64,000 bases of DNA from Bacteroidaceae bacterium (lineage in GTDB: Bacteria; Bacteroidota; Bacteroidia; Bacteroidales; Bacteroidaceae): positions 1-64,000 of the forward strand of contig JAFZFN010000018.1 in NCBI GenBank assembly GCA_017555875.1, written 5' to 3'. Position numbers and translations under genes: made by a program. Under the pieces are notes generated by a model that ran no database searches, was not told the DNA's origin, and worked only from the letters and a program-made list of their open reading frames with translations. Of this stretch, positions 43,187 through 52,685 are shown one piece after another; the first letter of the stretch is position 1, and every line of letters begins with the position of its first letter.

Positions 43187-43222
43187 ACGAAGTGATTACG
43201 ATTACGATTACAGAAAATGCAC
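43187..43222. repeat. Direct repeat right of the EVE/MutT pair
   Basis: ACGAAGTGATTACGATTACG, an extra ATTAC, then AGAAAATGCAC. Together with 42290-42320 it brackets the EVE and Nudix genes. Confidence 0.6.
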
Positions 43223-43246
43223 GCAAGTCCTAATTAGAATACATAT

Positions 43247-44809
43247 ATGATGAAGAGAATAGCGCAACTGGCCATGGCATCGCTGATGTGTGTGGCAATA
43301 GCAGGTCCGGCAAAGGCGCAGGATGACAAGATGGTGTATGTCATCGACAAGAAGGTGAAGCATCAGGTGATTGATAACTTCGGCGCCTCGGATGCGTGGC
43401 GATGCGACTTCATCGGGAAGTATTGGCCCGAGGAGAAGAGGGAGCGGATAGCTGACCTGCTCTTCAAGCGCGAGTTTGACGAGGAGGGCAACCCCATAGG
43501 CATGGCGCTGACGACATGGCGCGTCAACATCGGGGCGGGTAGCTACGAGAACCGAGAGGCCAAGGAGGTGAACAATAGCTGGAACCGCACGGAGTGCTTC
43601 CTCGCACCGGATGGCACATACGACTTCACCAAGCAGGCAGGGCAGCGATGGTTCATGCAGGCGGCTAAGGAGAGGGGCATGAACAACTTCCTGTTCTTCG
43701 CCAACTCGGCTCCCTACTTCATGACAAGGAGTGGCGCCACGGTGGCGGCCGACGGCACGCATATCAACCTGAGGGAAGATAAGTTTGACGACTTTGCCCA
43801 GTTCCTCGTGACATGTGCTGCGCACTTCCGCAACGAGGGCTATGGGGTGAACTACATCAGCCCCATCAACGAGCCTAACGTGGAGTGGCACACCAACTTC
43901 TTCCAGGAGGGTAGCTTCGCCACGAGGGCCGACATCTACCGCATGGTGGAGGAGCTGGACAAGGCCATCGAGGAGCAGCAGGTGGATGCGAAGATCATCG
44001 TGCCCGAGATGGGCGAACTGAAGTGTCTCTTCGACGTGTGGGCCGATGAGCACATGCCCGACGACATCATACGCTCGATGTTCTACGAGGAGGGGAAATA
44101 TAATGTACTGGGATTTGAACATCTGTACAACTGCGTGGCCGCTCACGACTACTGGACGGCCTATCCGCCCCAACTGCTGGTGGACATGCGCACCAGGGTG
44201 AAGGAGGAACTGGCGGGGAATGGACATGACACGAAGTTCTGGGCTTCGGAGTATTGCATCCTGGAGAAGAACGAGGAGATCACCATGGAGCCCTCGCCGC
44301 TGAAGAGCATCAACCTGGGGCTCTATGTGGCACGCATCATACACAATGACCTGGCGGTGGCCAACGCCTCGGCATGGCAGTGGTGGACGGCGGTGTCGCT
44401 GGGCGAGGATGTGCCCATACGCCTGCTGCCCATGAAGGGAGCGACGGGCGAGACGGTGAAGTATGACGGAATTATCGCGCCCACGAAGATGTTTTACACC
44501 ACGGCAAACTACAGCTTCTTCGTGCGCCCCGGCATGAAGCGCATCGAGGTGAAGCCCCAAGGAGCCGAGGTGACCGACCTCGAGGCGGCCACATCGCTCA
44601 TGGCCTCATCGTACACCGACGGCAAGGAGGTGGTGACGGTAATCATCAACTACTCCGACGAGGAGAAGCCCATGGAGCTGAAGTGCGGACATGCCAAGAA
44701 GGGGAAGCTGTATGTGACAGACATCGACAGAAACCTGGAGTATGTGGGCGAGCAGCAGCTCAGCGAGCTGGTGGTACCCGCACGCTCGGTGGTGACGGTG
44801 GTGATTTGA
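43247..44809 (+). CDS. Glycoside hydrolase family 30-like secreted enzyme
   Basis: 520 residues with a signal peptide (MMKRIAQLAMASLMCVAIAG, cleavage near AKAQ). The catalytic acid is in SPINEPNVEW (Glu about 209) and the nucleophile in FWASEYCILE (about 335). A C-terminal beta domain follows, as in GH30. The likely substrate is a beta-linked polymer such as beta-1,6-galactan, but the subfamily cannot be told by eye. Exported to the periplasm or surface. Confidence 0.75.
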   Translation: MMKRIAQLAMASLMCVAIAGPAKAQDDKMVYVIDKKVKHQVIDNFGASDAWRCDFIGKYWPEEKRERIADLLFKREFDEEGNPIGMALTTWRVNIGAGSYENREAKEVNNSWNRTECFLAPDGTYDFTKQAGQRWFMQAAKERGMNNFLFFANSAPYFMTRSGATVAADGTHINLREDKFDDFAQFLVTCAAHFRNEGYGVNYISPINEPNVEWHTNFFQEGSFATRADIYRMVEELDKAIEEQQVDAKIIVPEMGELKCLFDVWADEHMPDDIIRSMFYEEGKYNVLGFEHLYNCVAAHDYWTAYPPQLLVDMRTRVKEELAGNGHDTKFWASEYCILEKNEEITMEPSPLKSINLGLYVARIIHNDLAVANASAWQWWTAVSLGEDVPIRLLPMKGATGETVKYDGIIAPTKMFYTTANYSFFVRPGMKRIEVKPQGAEVTDLEAATSLMASSYTDGKEVVTVIINYSDEEKPMELKCGHAKKGKLYVTDIDRNLEYVGEQQLSELVVPARSVVTVVI

Positions 44810-44824
44810 GGAACGTGAAACGTT

Positions 44825-44925
44825 GAGCAAATTAAAAATTGAAAATTGAAAATTAACCCTACACTCTAAACACTAAACTCTAAGCATTAAGCATTAAGCA
44901 TTAACCACTAAAACCCATTACTCAC
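44825..44925. repeat. AT-rich short tandem repeats
   Basis: AAATTGAAAATTGAAAATT and GCATTAAGCATTAAGCATTAA between GH30 and the SDR gene; no gene signal. Confidence 0.6.
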
Positions 44926-44929
44926 TACA

Positions 44930-45799
44930 ATGAACAAGATACTGATCACAGGCACGAGCGGATTCGTAGGAGGCCGAGTGGCCAAGGAGATGAGCCGACA
45001 GTATGAGGTGTTGGCTCCCTCGCACAACGAGTGTGACATCACACGCCCCGAGGTGGTGGAGGAGTATGTGAGGGTGCATAGGCCTCACGCCATAGTGCAT
45101 CTGGCGGCACTGTCGAACACGGGATACTGTGAGCAGCACCCCGAGGAGAGCCTAAGGGTGAACGTGATGGGCGTGGCACACATGGCCGACGCGGCAGCAC
45201 GCTACGGATGCAAGCTGGTGTGGTTCTCATCGGACCAGGTCTACAATGGCAACCTCGAGCTGGGACCACTCTCAGAGGACATCGCCGTGTGCCCCGAGAA
45301 CTACTATGGGCGACACAAGCTGATGGCAGAGCAGGAGGCACTGCGTAGATGTCCCGATAGCGTGGCGCTGAGAGCTACGTGGATGTATGACATCAGGCGC
45401 GAGGGGATGCACACACACAACAACTTTGTCACCAACATCGAGGAGGCCTTGCGACAACGCACACCACTGCGCTTCGCCACGAGAGAGTACAGAGGCATCA
45501 CGTGGGTGGACGAGGTGGTAAGCAACATCGGCCACACGCTGCACCTGCCAGGCGGGATCTACAACTACGGAGCAGAAAACACACTCAACACCTACGACAC
45601 GGCGCGAGCATACCTTGACATGATAGGGGACACCACACCCAGCATAGCCGTGCCCGACACTGAGCGCTTTGCCGCTCATGTGCGCAACATCAGCATCTCG
45701 ATGCACAAGGCCACCGAAGCATCGGGCGGAGCTATACGATTTGCCTCTACCGTGGAGGGACTGAAGCGATTTGCCGACGCGCTCACGAGACGAGGCTGA
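44930..45799 (+). CDS. SDR-family sugar-nucleotide reductase/epimerase (RmlD-like)
   Basis: 289 residues. TGTSGFVGGRV (NAD(P)-binding), LAALSNTGYCE, FSSDQVYNG and YYGRHK (YxxxK) follow dTDP-4-dehydrorhamnose reductase-like SDRs. The substrate is not known, and no rhamnose genes adjoin it. Confidence 0.7.
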   Translation: MNKILITGTSGFVGGRVAKEMSRQYEVLAPSHNECDITRPEVVEEYVRVHRPHAIVHLAALSNTGYCEQHPEESLRVNVMGVAHMADAAARYGCKLVWFSSDQVYNGNLELGPLSEDIAVCPENYYGRHKLMAEQEALRRCPDSVALRATWMYDIRREGMHTHNNFVTNIEEALRQRTPLRFATREYRGITWVDEVVSNIGHTLHLPGGIYNYGAENTLNTYDTARAYLDMIGDTTPSIAVPDTERFAAHVRNISISMHKATEASGGAIRFASTVEGLKRFADALTRRG

Positions 45800-46513
45800 A
45801 CGGCAACACGGCAAAATATCACTTAACACACTGACATCATGTGGGATAGGGCGCAAAAAGGGCATTTCTAATGCCTTTTCCTTGCGTTATTTGCTTGCGC
45901 ACGCCCTCGCGGACGCAAAGAAGCGATTCTCGTCCGTTTTGCACTGTAGGAGCTCATGGGGCTCCTTCTTTGTTTACAATCATAATACGTTTACTATTGT
46001 TATTCGTTGCGAAATGTAATTTTTAGGCTCCTTTTGTGTTTACATAACGTAACGCAAAGGGTAGGGGAGATTACTATTTTGAAGCGGATACAAATGTAAT
46101 TGCACGGGGTCGGTTATCTTCGTAATCACAGAGGAGGAGCGAATTGTATGTTTTGTAAATTTGTTGTAATTTTATTTAAAGTTGTGTATACCAGTGTAGT
46201 TAGGTGTCAAAATTTAAAGTTTATTATACAACAATCTGTATATAGATGTATTGGGCCCCAAAATAGGGCCTCAGATGCATGCGTATGTCGTGTAGCTATT
46301 GGTAAATGAGTGAGTTACGTGGGATAAGGTAAGCGATTTATAATTGGAAATAGCCCTCTGGGGCGATGGGGGCGGTTGGGGTGATTACAATTGTTTGTTT
46401 TGGGTGGTTACAATTATTATCCTGCTATTTATAAATATAAATTGCAAATGTAACTAAAAGTATTTACCTTTGTAACGCAATAGTACAGATTAGTAATTCA
46501 CAAAAATAGACCG
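45800..46513. other. Intergenic stretch with hairpins and an XRE promoter
   Basis: No gene found. It holds a hairpin GGAGC/GCTCC followed by TTCTTTG (about 45948-45972), a GGCCC/GGGCC pair near 46251-46268, two GTG(A/G)TTACAATT sites 23 bp apart (46381-46417) and a -7 box TACCTTTG (46465-46472) for the next gene. The paired sites may be operators. Confidence 0.45.
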
Positions 46514-47074
46514 ATGAGAGAGCGTATCAAGCAGATTATCGAGCGTGAGCACATGGGGCAAAGCCAATTTGCCGATTTCATAGGGGTCAACCGACCTACC
46601 TTGTCGCACATCCTAGCCGGGCGCAACAATCCTAGCCTGGAGGTGGTGATGAGAATACGCCAGAAGTTCCCCAAGATCAACACACAGTGGCTCCTCGATG
46701 GCACGGGACCCTATGAGGGCGACGCGGAGAGCAACTACGCCACACAGCCTGCTACGGACATCGAGGCCGATGGCAGTGACGCTACCCTGCAGATGGCTCA
46801 CACGGCAGGTGATGCACAGGGCACCGCTGAGGAGACGGCAGGACAGGCCACGTCACGATTCTTTCAGGGCGATCTGTTCGCTGAGAATGCCGTATTTGTG
46901 GCCGAGAGTGCAGGCGCTCCGAAAAATCGCAAGGAAATGCCACTTCAGACACCCCAAAAAGCACCCTATCTGTCTGAGTCACAGATAGAATATGCCCGAA
47001 AATCTTTGCAGCGAAAAATCGTCGAAATAAAAATCTTCTTCGATGATGGCACCTATGAGACCTTTAAGCCGTGA
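46514..47074 (+). CDS. XRE-family transcriptional regulator
   Basis: 186 residues. N-terminal helix-turn-helix MGQSQFADFIGVNRPTLSHI plus LAGRNNPSLEVV, as in Bacteroidota regulators with a long, disordered C-terminal half. The last 30 residues (RKSLQRKIVEIKIFFDDGTY) form a conserved tail motif seen in relatives. Target unknown; the repeated sites at 46381-46417 may be its own operators. Confidence 0.8.
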   Translation: MRERIKQIIEREHMGQSQFADFIGVNRPTLSHILAGRNNPSLEVVMRIRQKFPKINTQWLLDGTGPYEGDAESNYATQPATDIEADGSDATLQMAHTAGDAQGTAEETAGQATSRFFQGDLFAENAVFVAESAGAPKNRKEMPLQTPQKAPYLSESQIEYARKSLQRKIVEIKIFFDDGTYETFKP

Positions 47075-47157
47075 TAGAAACACAGAAAACCATGATGGAC
47101 ATGTGCGCAAGACGCAGACACGCCATGATGGAATGTACATAGTATGACATATAATTG

Positions 47158-47185
47158 TATGGGGCCGACATTCGTCGACCCCATA
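47158..47185. terminator. Terminator between convergent genes
   Basis: TATGGGGCCGAC and GTCGACCCCATA pair (one mismatch) around ATTC, between the XRE regulator and the AddB-like gene. Confidence 0.65.
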
Positions 47186-47223
47186 GCTGTTTAGCGAAGC
47201 TTGACTGGCTCTCGTGCCGGGCG

Positions 47224-50121
47224 CTAATAATCGTTTTTCTCCTCTTTCTTGCCACACAGGCTGAGAAACTTGCAGTACTTGCAGGCTGAGTCTGTGGTGG
47301 CTGCCGTGTAGGGCACGTCGCTATTGAAGATCTCTTCGATGAGGGCATGGAGCTGCTCACCGAACTCGTCGTAGTAGTCGCTGAAGTCGCTCACGGGCTT
47401 CTTGTTCATCTCGATGTAGGGCTCGAAGTGCTCGTCGGCAGTCTCGCGTACGAAGAGCAGCGAGGGCGCTATGCGGTCATACTCCCCACACATGAGATAG
47501 GCATAGTAGAAGGTCTGGAACACCTTGCCGTAGTCCTTGTCACCACTGCGTGTGAAGAGCTCCTCGACGCTCTTGATGCCACTGATCTTCTTGAGTGTGC
47601 CGCCGGTCTTGTAGTCGATGATGCGTGTCACCTCTCGCCCATCAGTGCCTTGCTTGCTATCGATGCGGTCGATGATGCCTCCGAGGCGCACCTCGACGGG
47701 AGTGCCATGGCTATTGATGGTGTAGCGCTTCTCGACCTTCTTCTCACTCGCTATGTAGCGGAAGGGAGTGCGGTTGTGGTCGATGCGTAGCAGCTTGGTG
47801 AGGTAGTTGATGATGACGCTGCGCACGATGAGCTGCGTGCCGTTGTAGTGGAGCGGAGCATCGGGGGTGATGTGGAAGAACTCGGTGCGGAAGGCCGTGT
47901 CGACGTAGTGCTCGATGAGGGGCTTGTCGTCGAGCAGGGCCTTGATGTCGGTACCACGGATGATGTCGTTGCGTTGGGTGAGCTTCTCATAGGCCAGCTC
48001 GGCACTCTTGTGGAAGATGGTGCCTAGGGTGGCCGTGTTGATGTCGGTGTCGACCTCCTCGGGTGGGTTGAATCCCTCGACATGGGCAAGGTAGAACTTG
48101 AGGCGGCAGTCGAGGTAGTCGTTGAGTGCCGAGGGTGATAGGCGATGGGCATACTTGTCGTTGCCACAACCAAAGTGCTCCTGCAGCTTGCGACGCGTCT
48201 CGGCCGTCTGCTCTATGACGGGCGCCTCGTGTTGCAGCGATACCGAGGGCGAATGGAGCTCCCATGGTGTGAGCTTGCCAGGAAACTCTACCTGAAGCTG
48301 CATGATGTAGCGCGAGGGCTCCTGCTTGTTGAGTCCGTCGGTACCATTATTATATACGATGGTGACCCTCTCGGCTCGTTGTATCATGCGGTAGAAGTAG
48401 TAGGCATAGACGGCATTCTGACGCTGTATGGTGTTCATGCCGAAGGCTTCGCGTAGGTTATGCGGGATGAATGAGGACTCGCTGCTCGAGCGGGGGAGCT
48501 TGCCCTCGTTGGTGGAGAGGAGGATGAGGTGGCGGAAGTCGAGGTTGCGGGTCTCGAGTACGCCCATCACCTGCAGACCGATGGCTGGCTCGCCATGGAA
48601 GGGGATGGAGATCTGTGTGAGCATGCGTAGCATGAGGCGCACCAGTGTCTTGGTGCCTATCTTCAGGATGCCCTCTTCGGTGAGGCTCTTGAAGCTGCTT
48701 ATCGTGCGGTGGAGCTGGAAGAGGGCCTCCTTGCTTAGCTGAGCCAGATGATCCTTTTCGTCGCTCGACACAAACAGGCGGCCGGCATCGCTGATCAGTG
48801 CGCTCAGTATGGCCAGCAGCTGGGTGTTGTCGGTGGGGCGAGTGAGCAGGGCCTGGAGCTTGGGGTCACGGATGGAGTATTCGCTGGGGGCGATATAGAT
48901 GCGTTTGCTCTGCAGCCAGTCGCGTTGTAGCTGTCGGGCCTCGGTGTAAAGCTGCAGGATGTAGGGATGACTGAGAAGTGTTGTCAGCATGGCTAGCGCA
49001 TACATGTGCTGGGTGTCGTCGTATCCCTTGGTGTGCAGGTTGAGGTAGGCGTTGACAAGCGTGTAGGGAGCCGTCTGCGTGAGCTTGAAGCCCATGGTGA
49101 TGTTCACGTTCTTCACCTTCTCGCTGGGCAGGGCGTGGAGCACGGGATGGGCGATGTCTTCGTTGCAGAGCACCACGGCGGTGTCTTGCTCCTGCTTGGT
49201 GATGTTATCGGTGAGCCAGGTGTGCAGGTAGCGGGCCTGGGCATTGTCGGTCGAGGCACTGATGTAGTGTATCTCGGGCAGGTGGCGCAGGTTGTCGTAG
49301 AGAGACTCGTCGGTGAGCGTGTTGCCATAGCGGGCGATGTTTTCACGTACGAAGGTGCCTGCCTCGTGCTGCGCGTTGTCCTTATAGTAGTTGTCGTAGT
49401 CCCAATAGAACAGGGCCTTGCCGCTATCCTTGAGGTGGGTGAAGAGCTGCTGCTCTACCTTGTTCAGTACGTTGAAGCCCACGATGACGTAGCGCTCGTA
49501 GGGGAGCTTCGAGGGGTCAAAATGCTCGATGGCATCGCGATACATCATGCCCTCATAGGCTAGGCCCTGGCTGTGCAGTGTGGTGCGTAGCTTGGCGTAG
49601 ATGTCGCCCATCACCTGCCATAGTCCGATGAAGCGCTGCTTCAGCTCGGTGCGCTCGGCGGTGTTGTGCAGACCGCTGAAGAATTGGCTCAGGAGCGCCT
49701 TCTGCTCATCGCTGAGGTAGTCAAACTGGCTCTCGAGGTCCTTGATATCGGCAAGGTTGACAAAGAGGCGGCTGGCCTCGACGAGATTCTTGTCGATGTC
49801 GTCAAAGTCGGAGAGCATCAGCTCGCCCCAGAAGTAGAAGTCGTCGAGCGGCTCGGTGCTCTTCGTCAGGCTACAGAAGATCTCGTGGAGAAGACAGATG
49901 GTGCGTATGGACGACTCCTTGGAGAGTGACGATTGGCTGGCAAACAGCTCGTCCACCGAGAGGTAGGAGGGTGACCAGATGGGGTGGCCGGCACACTCGT
50001 AGAGGTAGCGGTCCATCCACAGACCTGCACGCTTGCCAGGGAAGATTACTGCTACGCGGCTCTGGTCATCGCCAAAGCGCTCATAGAGGTCGCGGGCTAC
50101 TGCTTGAAGGAAAGGGGTCAT
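47224..50121 (-). CDS. AddB-like PD-(D/E)xK nuclease
   Basis: 965 residues. The N-terminal part is an inactivated UvrD-like helicase region (VIFPGKRAGLWMDRYLYEC). The C-terminal PDDEXK_1 nuclease has GGIIDRIDSK and RIIDYKTG, the D...DYK site. Cys residues in LNDYLDCRLKFYLAHVEGF and ACKYCKFLSLCG fit the iron-sulphur cluster of AddB. It should act with an AddA-type helicase-nuclease in DNA-end processing; no addA is in the window. It lies upstream of the LOG gene by 28 bp on the same strand. Confidence 0.8.
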   Translation of the reverse strand: MTPFLQAVARDLYERFGDDQSRVAVIFPGKRAGLWMDRYLYECAGHPIWSPSYLSVDELFASQSSLSKESSIRTICLLHEIFCSLTKSTEPLDDFYFWGELMLSDFDDIDKNLVEASRLFVNLADIKDLESQFDYLSDEQKALLSQFFSGLHNTAERTELKQRFIGLWQVMGDIYAKLRTTLHSQGLAYEGMMYRDAIEHFDPSKLPYERYVIVGFNVLNKVEQQLFTHLKDSGKALFYWDYDNYYKDNAQHEAGTFVRENIARYGNTLTDESLYDNLRHLPEIHYISASTDNAQARYLHTWLTDNITKQEQDTAVVLCNEDIAHPVLHALPSEKVKNVNITMGFKLTQTAPYTLVNAYLNLHTKGYDDTQHMYALAMLTTLLSHPYILQLYTEARQLQRDWLQSKRIYIAPSEYSIRDPKLQALLTRPTDNTQLLAILSALISDAGRLFVSSDEKDHLAQLSKEALFQLHRTISSFKSLTEEGILKIGTKTLVRLMLRMLTQISIPFHGEPAIGLQVMGVLETRNLDFRHLILLSTNEGKLPRSSSESSFIPHNLREAFGMNTIQRQNAVYAYYFYRMIQRAERVTIVYNNGTDGLNKQEPSRYIMQLQVEFPGKLTPWELHSPSVSLQHEAPVIEQTAETRRKLQEHFGCGNDKYAHRLSPSALNDYLDCRLKFYLAHVEGFNPPEEVDTDINTATLGTIFHKSAELAYEKLTQRNDIIRGTDIKALLDDKPLIEHYVDTAFRTEFFHITPDAPLHYNGTQLIVRSVIINYLTKLLRIDHNRTPFRYIASEKKVEKRYTINSHGTPVEVRLGGIIDRIDSKQGTDGREVTRIIDYKTGGTLKKISGIKSVEELFTRSGDKDYGKVFQTFYYAYLMCGEYDRIAPSLLFVRETADEHFEPYIEMNKKPVSDFSDYYDEFGEQLHALIEEIFNSDVPYTAATTDSACKYCKFLSLCGKKEEKNDY

Positions 50122-50149
50122 AGGGTGTTTTGGTGCTTTCGATTAGGGA

Positions 50150-51295
50150 TTAATGTTTCTGTTGCTTGGGAGCCGGAGCGTCGGGAAAACTGCTCTTGAT
50201 CTTGTCTACCACCTCTAGCTCATCGTCGGTGATGGAGAGCATAAGGTTGCGGTAGCGACCTTGGTCGACAAGGTGCTGCAACAAGGGATACACGGGCATC
50301 TCGTGCATCCAGTAGTCTGTGCCAAGGAAGATCATCGGGCTGGCATACCCGAAGCTCAGGTAGTGGTTTTGCACTGCGTCTTGGAAGATCTCTTGCATCG
50401 TGCCCGCACTGCCCGGTGAGTAGACTATGCCTCCCTTGGCTATGGTGAGGATGCCATCTTCGCGCAGCGCATTCTCGAAGTACTTGGCGATGTGGGTGGC
50501 AAAGGGGGTGGCAGGCTCGTGTCCGTAGAGCCAGGTGGGTACGCCAAGACTCACGTAGCGCGGAGAAGGGAACTGCTGACGCACACGGAAGGCGGTGTCG
50601 AGCCACAGGGGGTCCTTGAAGGAGGGGGCGGGAGACAGCATCGCCAGGGCTTGAGAGAGCTCTTCGGCACTGCGCCCAGCCATCCAAGCACCCAGATGGG
50701 TGGCCTCCATGGCTCCGGGGCCTCCTCCGCTCACCATGAGGTAGCCCTCTTCGGTGAGCCGCTTGCTCAGCGAGGCTATGCGATGGTAGGCGGGGTCGGT
50801 ACGCAACAGGCCGTGGCCGCCCATGATGCCCACGATGTGGCGCTCGTCATACTGCGACAGCATCTCCTGCAAGGCATCGCTCATGGCGTGGTCGTGCAGG
50901 GTGCGCGCTAGCGTCTCCTTGATGTCGGTAGCTACCTTGCCCTTGTCGAGGTAGTGGGCATAGACCTTGTAGTCGAAGCACTCGTGGTAGCTCTCGGGAT
51001 GACCCACATGGTAGTTGTCGTAGAGCGACTCGGCCGTGTACAGCGCATTGCGAAAACAGTTGTAGGGCACGTCGATGTGGGAAAACACAAGGCTGCTCTT
51101 GTCTATCTGGATACGCATGGGACGAGTCAGCGTACAGCCCATGAAGAGGCAGTCGTAGTAACGGGCCGTGTAGCCCTCCTCGGCCAAGGCTGTGAAGTCC
51201 ATATCCTGAAATGCGCAACGCTCGATGCGCTCCTCGCGCTGGAGCATCTCGCGCAACTCGTCGATGGAGGCAATCTCGTGGTAATGATTGGGCAT
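50150..51295 (-). CDS. LOG-family (TIGR00730-like) Rossmann-fold protein with N-terminal extension
   Basis: 381 residues. VSGGGPGAMEATHLGAW and GIVYSPGSAGTMQEIFQDAV are the two halves of the LOG nucleotide pocket (PGGxGTxxE form, here SPGSAGTMQE). The family includes cytokinin-type phosphoribohydrolases and nucleotide 5'-monophosphate nucleosidases. About 150 extra N-terminal residues precede the fold. Confidence 0.75.
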   Translation of the reverse strand: MPNHYHEIASIDELREMLQREERIERCAFQDMDFTALAEEGYTARYYDCLFMGCTLTRPMRIQIDKSSLVFSHIDVPYNCFRNALYTAESLYDNYHVGHPESYHECFDYKVYAHYLDKGKVATDIKETLARTLHDHAMSDALQEMLSQYDERHIVGIMGGHGLLRTDPAYHRIASLSKRLTEEGYLMVSGGGPGAMEATHLGAWMAGRSAEELSQALAMLSPAPSFKDPLWLDTAFRVRQQFPSPRYVSLGVPTWLYGHEPATPFATHIAKYFENALREDGILTIAKGGIVYSPGSAGTMQEIFQDAVQNHYLSFGYASPMIFLGTDYWMHEMPVYPLLQHLVDQGRYRNLMLSITDDELEVVDKIKSSFPDAPAPKQQKH

Positions 51296-51344
51296 AAGCT
51301 CAAAATTTTTCGTAAAGATAGTAATAATTTTGGGATATAATGCG

Positions 51345-51352
51345 TACCTTTG
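51345..51352 (+). promoter_or_regulatory. -7 box of the 51389 gene
   Basis: TACCTTTG, 36 bp upstream of the start codon. Confidence 0.5.
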
Positions 51353-51388
51353 TCAACATATTACAAAACAATCCAAAAAAACTAGCCT

Positions 51389-52111
51389 ATGAAACAACGA
51401 CTACTCATCATGATGGCAGCACTTGCAATGGTAGCGACTAATGCTACAGCACAGCAATCTGCACAAGTGAAGAAGGCGGACTATCCCTTCGAACTCACAA
51501 CCGACGCTGCTCAACCTATCCTTTATTATATATTTAGCGGTCGCGACAGCAATGGAGGCGCCGAGCTCACCTACGTGTTTGCCAACGAGGTGCCCTGGGG
51601 TGGCACGGAAAACAAGTTGCAGATCGTGCGTCAAGACCCTCGCATCTTCCCCAATCAGCTGTGGTACTTCATGGAGGCCGAGGAGGGTGTCATGATCGTC
51701 TCTGCCGAAGATGACCGCATGATTACTGTGGCGTCTACGGCCGATGCTCCCAAGAGCATACAGATGCAGACGGCCGAGGAGCGCACCAACGACTATTACA
51801 TCTGGACACTCGACCTCACCGACGGCTGCTACGCTTTCCGCACATCGGATGGCAAGAGCTACCTCAGCCACAATGGTAACTGGCAGACAGCAGGTCCGCA
51901 GATGGGACTCTACAATGCCAATGGAAGCAAGGACGAGGGCTCACGCGTGTTCTTCGAGGCATTGGCACCGGAGAACTATCCCGCAGGCATCACCGCTCCC
52001 AGCATCAAGGCTGAGAATGAGGTAATCTACACCATCACAGGTCAGCGCATCAGTAGCATCACAGCACCTGGTATCTACATCATTGGTGGCAAGAAGGCCA
52101 TCGTGCGCTGA
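51389..52111 (+). CDS. Secreted protein with a C-terminal sorting-like tail
   Basis: 240 residues with a signal peptide (to about residue 22, ATAQQ). The middle has repeated W/F-containing stretches that could be a beta-trefoil (RICIN-like) fold. The tail VIYTITGQRISSITAPGIYI, then IGGKKAIVR, resembles the C-terminal tails of Bacteroidota surface proteins. Function unknown. Confidence 0.6.
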   Translation: MKQRLLIMMAALAMVATNATAQQSAQVKKADYPFELTTDAAQPILYYIFSGRDSNGGAELTYVFANEVPWGGTENKLQIVRQDPRIFPNQLWYFMEAEEGVMIVSAEDDRMITVASTADAPKSIQMQTAEERTNDYYIWTLDLTDGCYAFRTSDGKSYLSHNGNWQTAGPQMGLYNANGSKDEGSRVFFEALAPENYPAGITAPSIKAENEVIYTITGQRISSITAPGIYIIGGKKAIVR

Positions 52112-52166
52112 GTGGCCTTAGTGCAAGGGGGATAGCTCCCTGTGCAATGAAGGACAAAGAAAAAGA

Positions 52167-52192
52167 GAAGAGCATCTTTCAAGATGCTCTTC
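52167..52192. terminator. Bidirectional terminator
   Basis: GAAGAGCATCTT and AAGATGCTCTTC pair around TC; TTCTTTAT follows on the plus strand and A/T-rich sequence on the other side. Shared by the 51389 gene and the ACT-protein gene. Confidence 0.75.
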
Positions 52193-52226
52193 TTCTTTAT
52201 ATATAATAAGGTGGTATAGCCTATAT

Positions 52227-52646
52227 TTATACAAGTTCCTTCTCAGAGATGAACGAGAGGCTGTTGAGGATGATAGCCTCGCGTGTGAGCTCGGGATTGT
52301 CGGTGCGGAACACCAGGATGCCCTTGCCGCCCAGGAGGAACGAGTACATGTAGGTGATGCCGATACCTGCATCGTGGAGCACCTTCACGGCATCGGCCGC
52401 ACGGCCAGGCTCATTGTCGAGCGTGATGGCAAACACATCGGACAGAGCGACCGAGATGCCGGCATCCTTCAGCACCTGATAGGCACGTGAGGGCTCCGAG
52501 CAGATGATGCGGTAGATACCATACTCTACGGTGTCAGCAATGGTGGAGGCCACGAGCTGTATCTGAGCCTCCTTGAAGAGTTCCAATACGCGGAGCAGCG
52601 TGCCCGCCTTGTTCTCTATGAAGATAGATAATTGATGGATGGTCAT
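52227..52646 (-). CDS. ACT-domain protein, paired with PaaK
   Basis: 139 residues with two ACT repeats (IHQLSIFIENKAGTLLRVLE and VFAITLDNEPGRAADAVKVL). Such proteins are found directly after phenylacetate-CoA ligase genes in Bacteroidales and are thought to bind amino acids or other small ligands. 39 bp after paaK. Confidence 0.8.
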   Translation of the reverse strand: MTIHQLSIFIENKAGTLLRVLELFKEAQIQLVASTIADTVEYGIYRIICSEPSRAYQVLKDAGISVALSDVFAITLDNEPGRAADAVKVLHDAGIGITYMYSFLLGGKGILVFRTDNPELTREAIILNSLSFISEKELV

Positions 52647-52685
52647 AAGTCTTTAGGTGTTTAATAGTAGGGATGCTACTAATGG

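Noticed and set aside
43208-44560. 450-codon minus-strand frame opposite GH30
   Set aside because: His/Leu-rich antisense frame of a well-supported gene.
46100-46309. 69-codon frame before the XRE regulator
   Set aside because: AT-rich, Cys/Val/Phe-rich composition and no homology; the stretch reads as intergenic.
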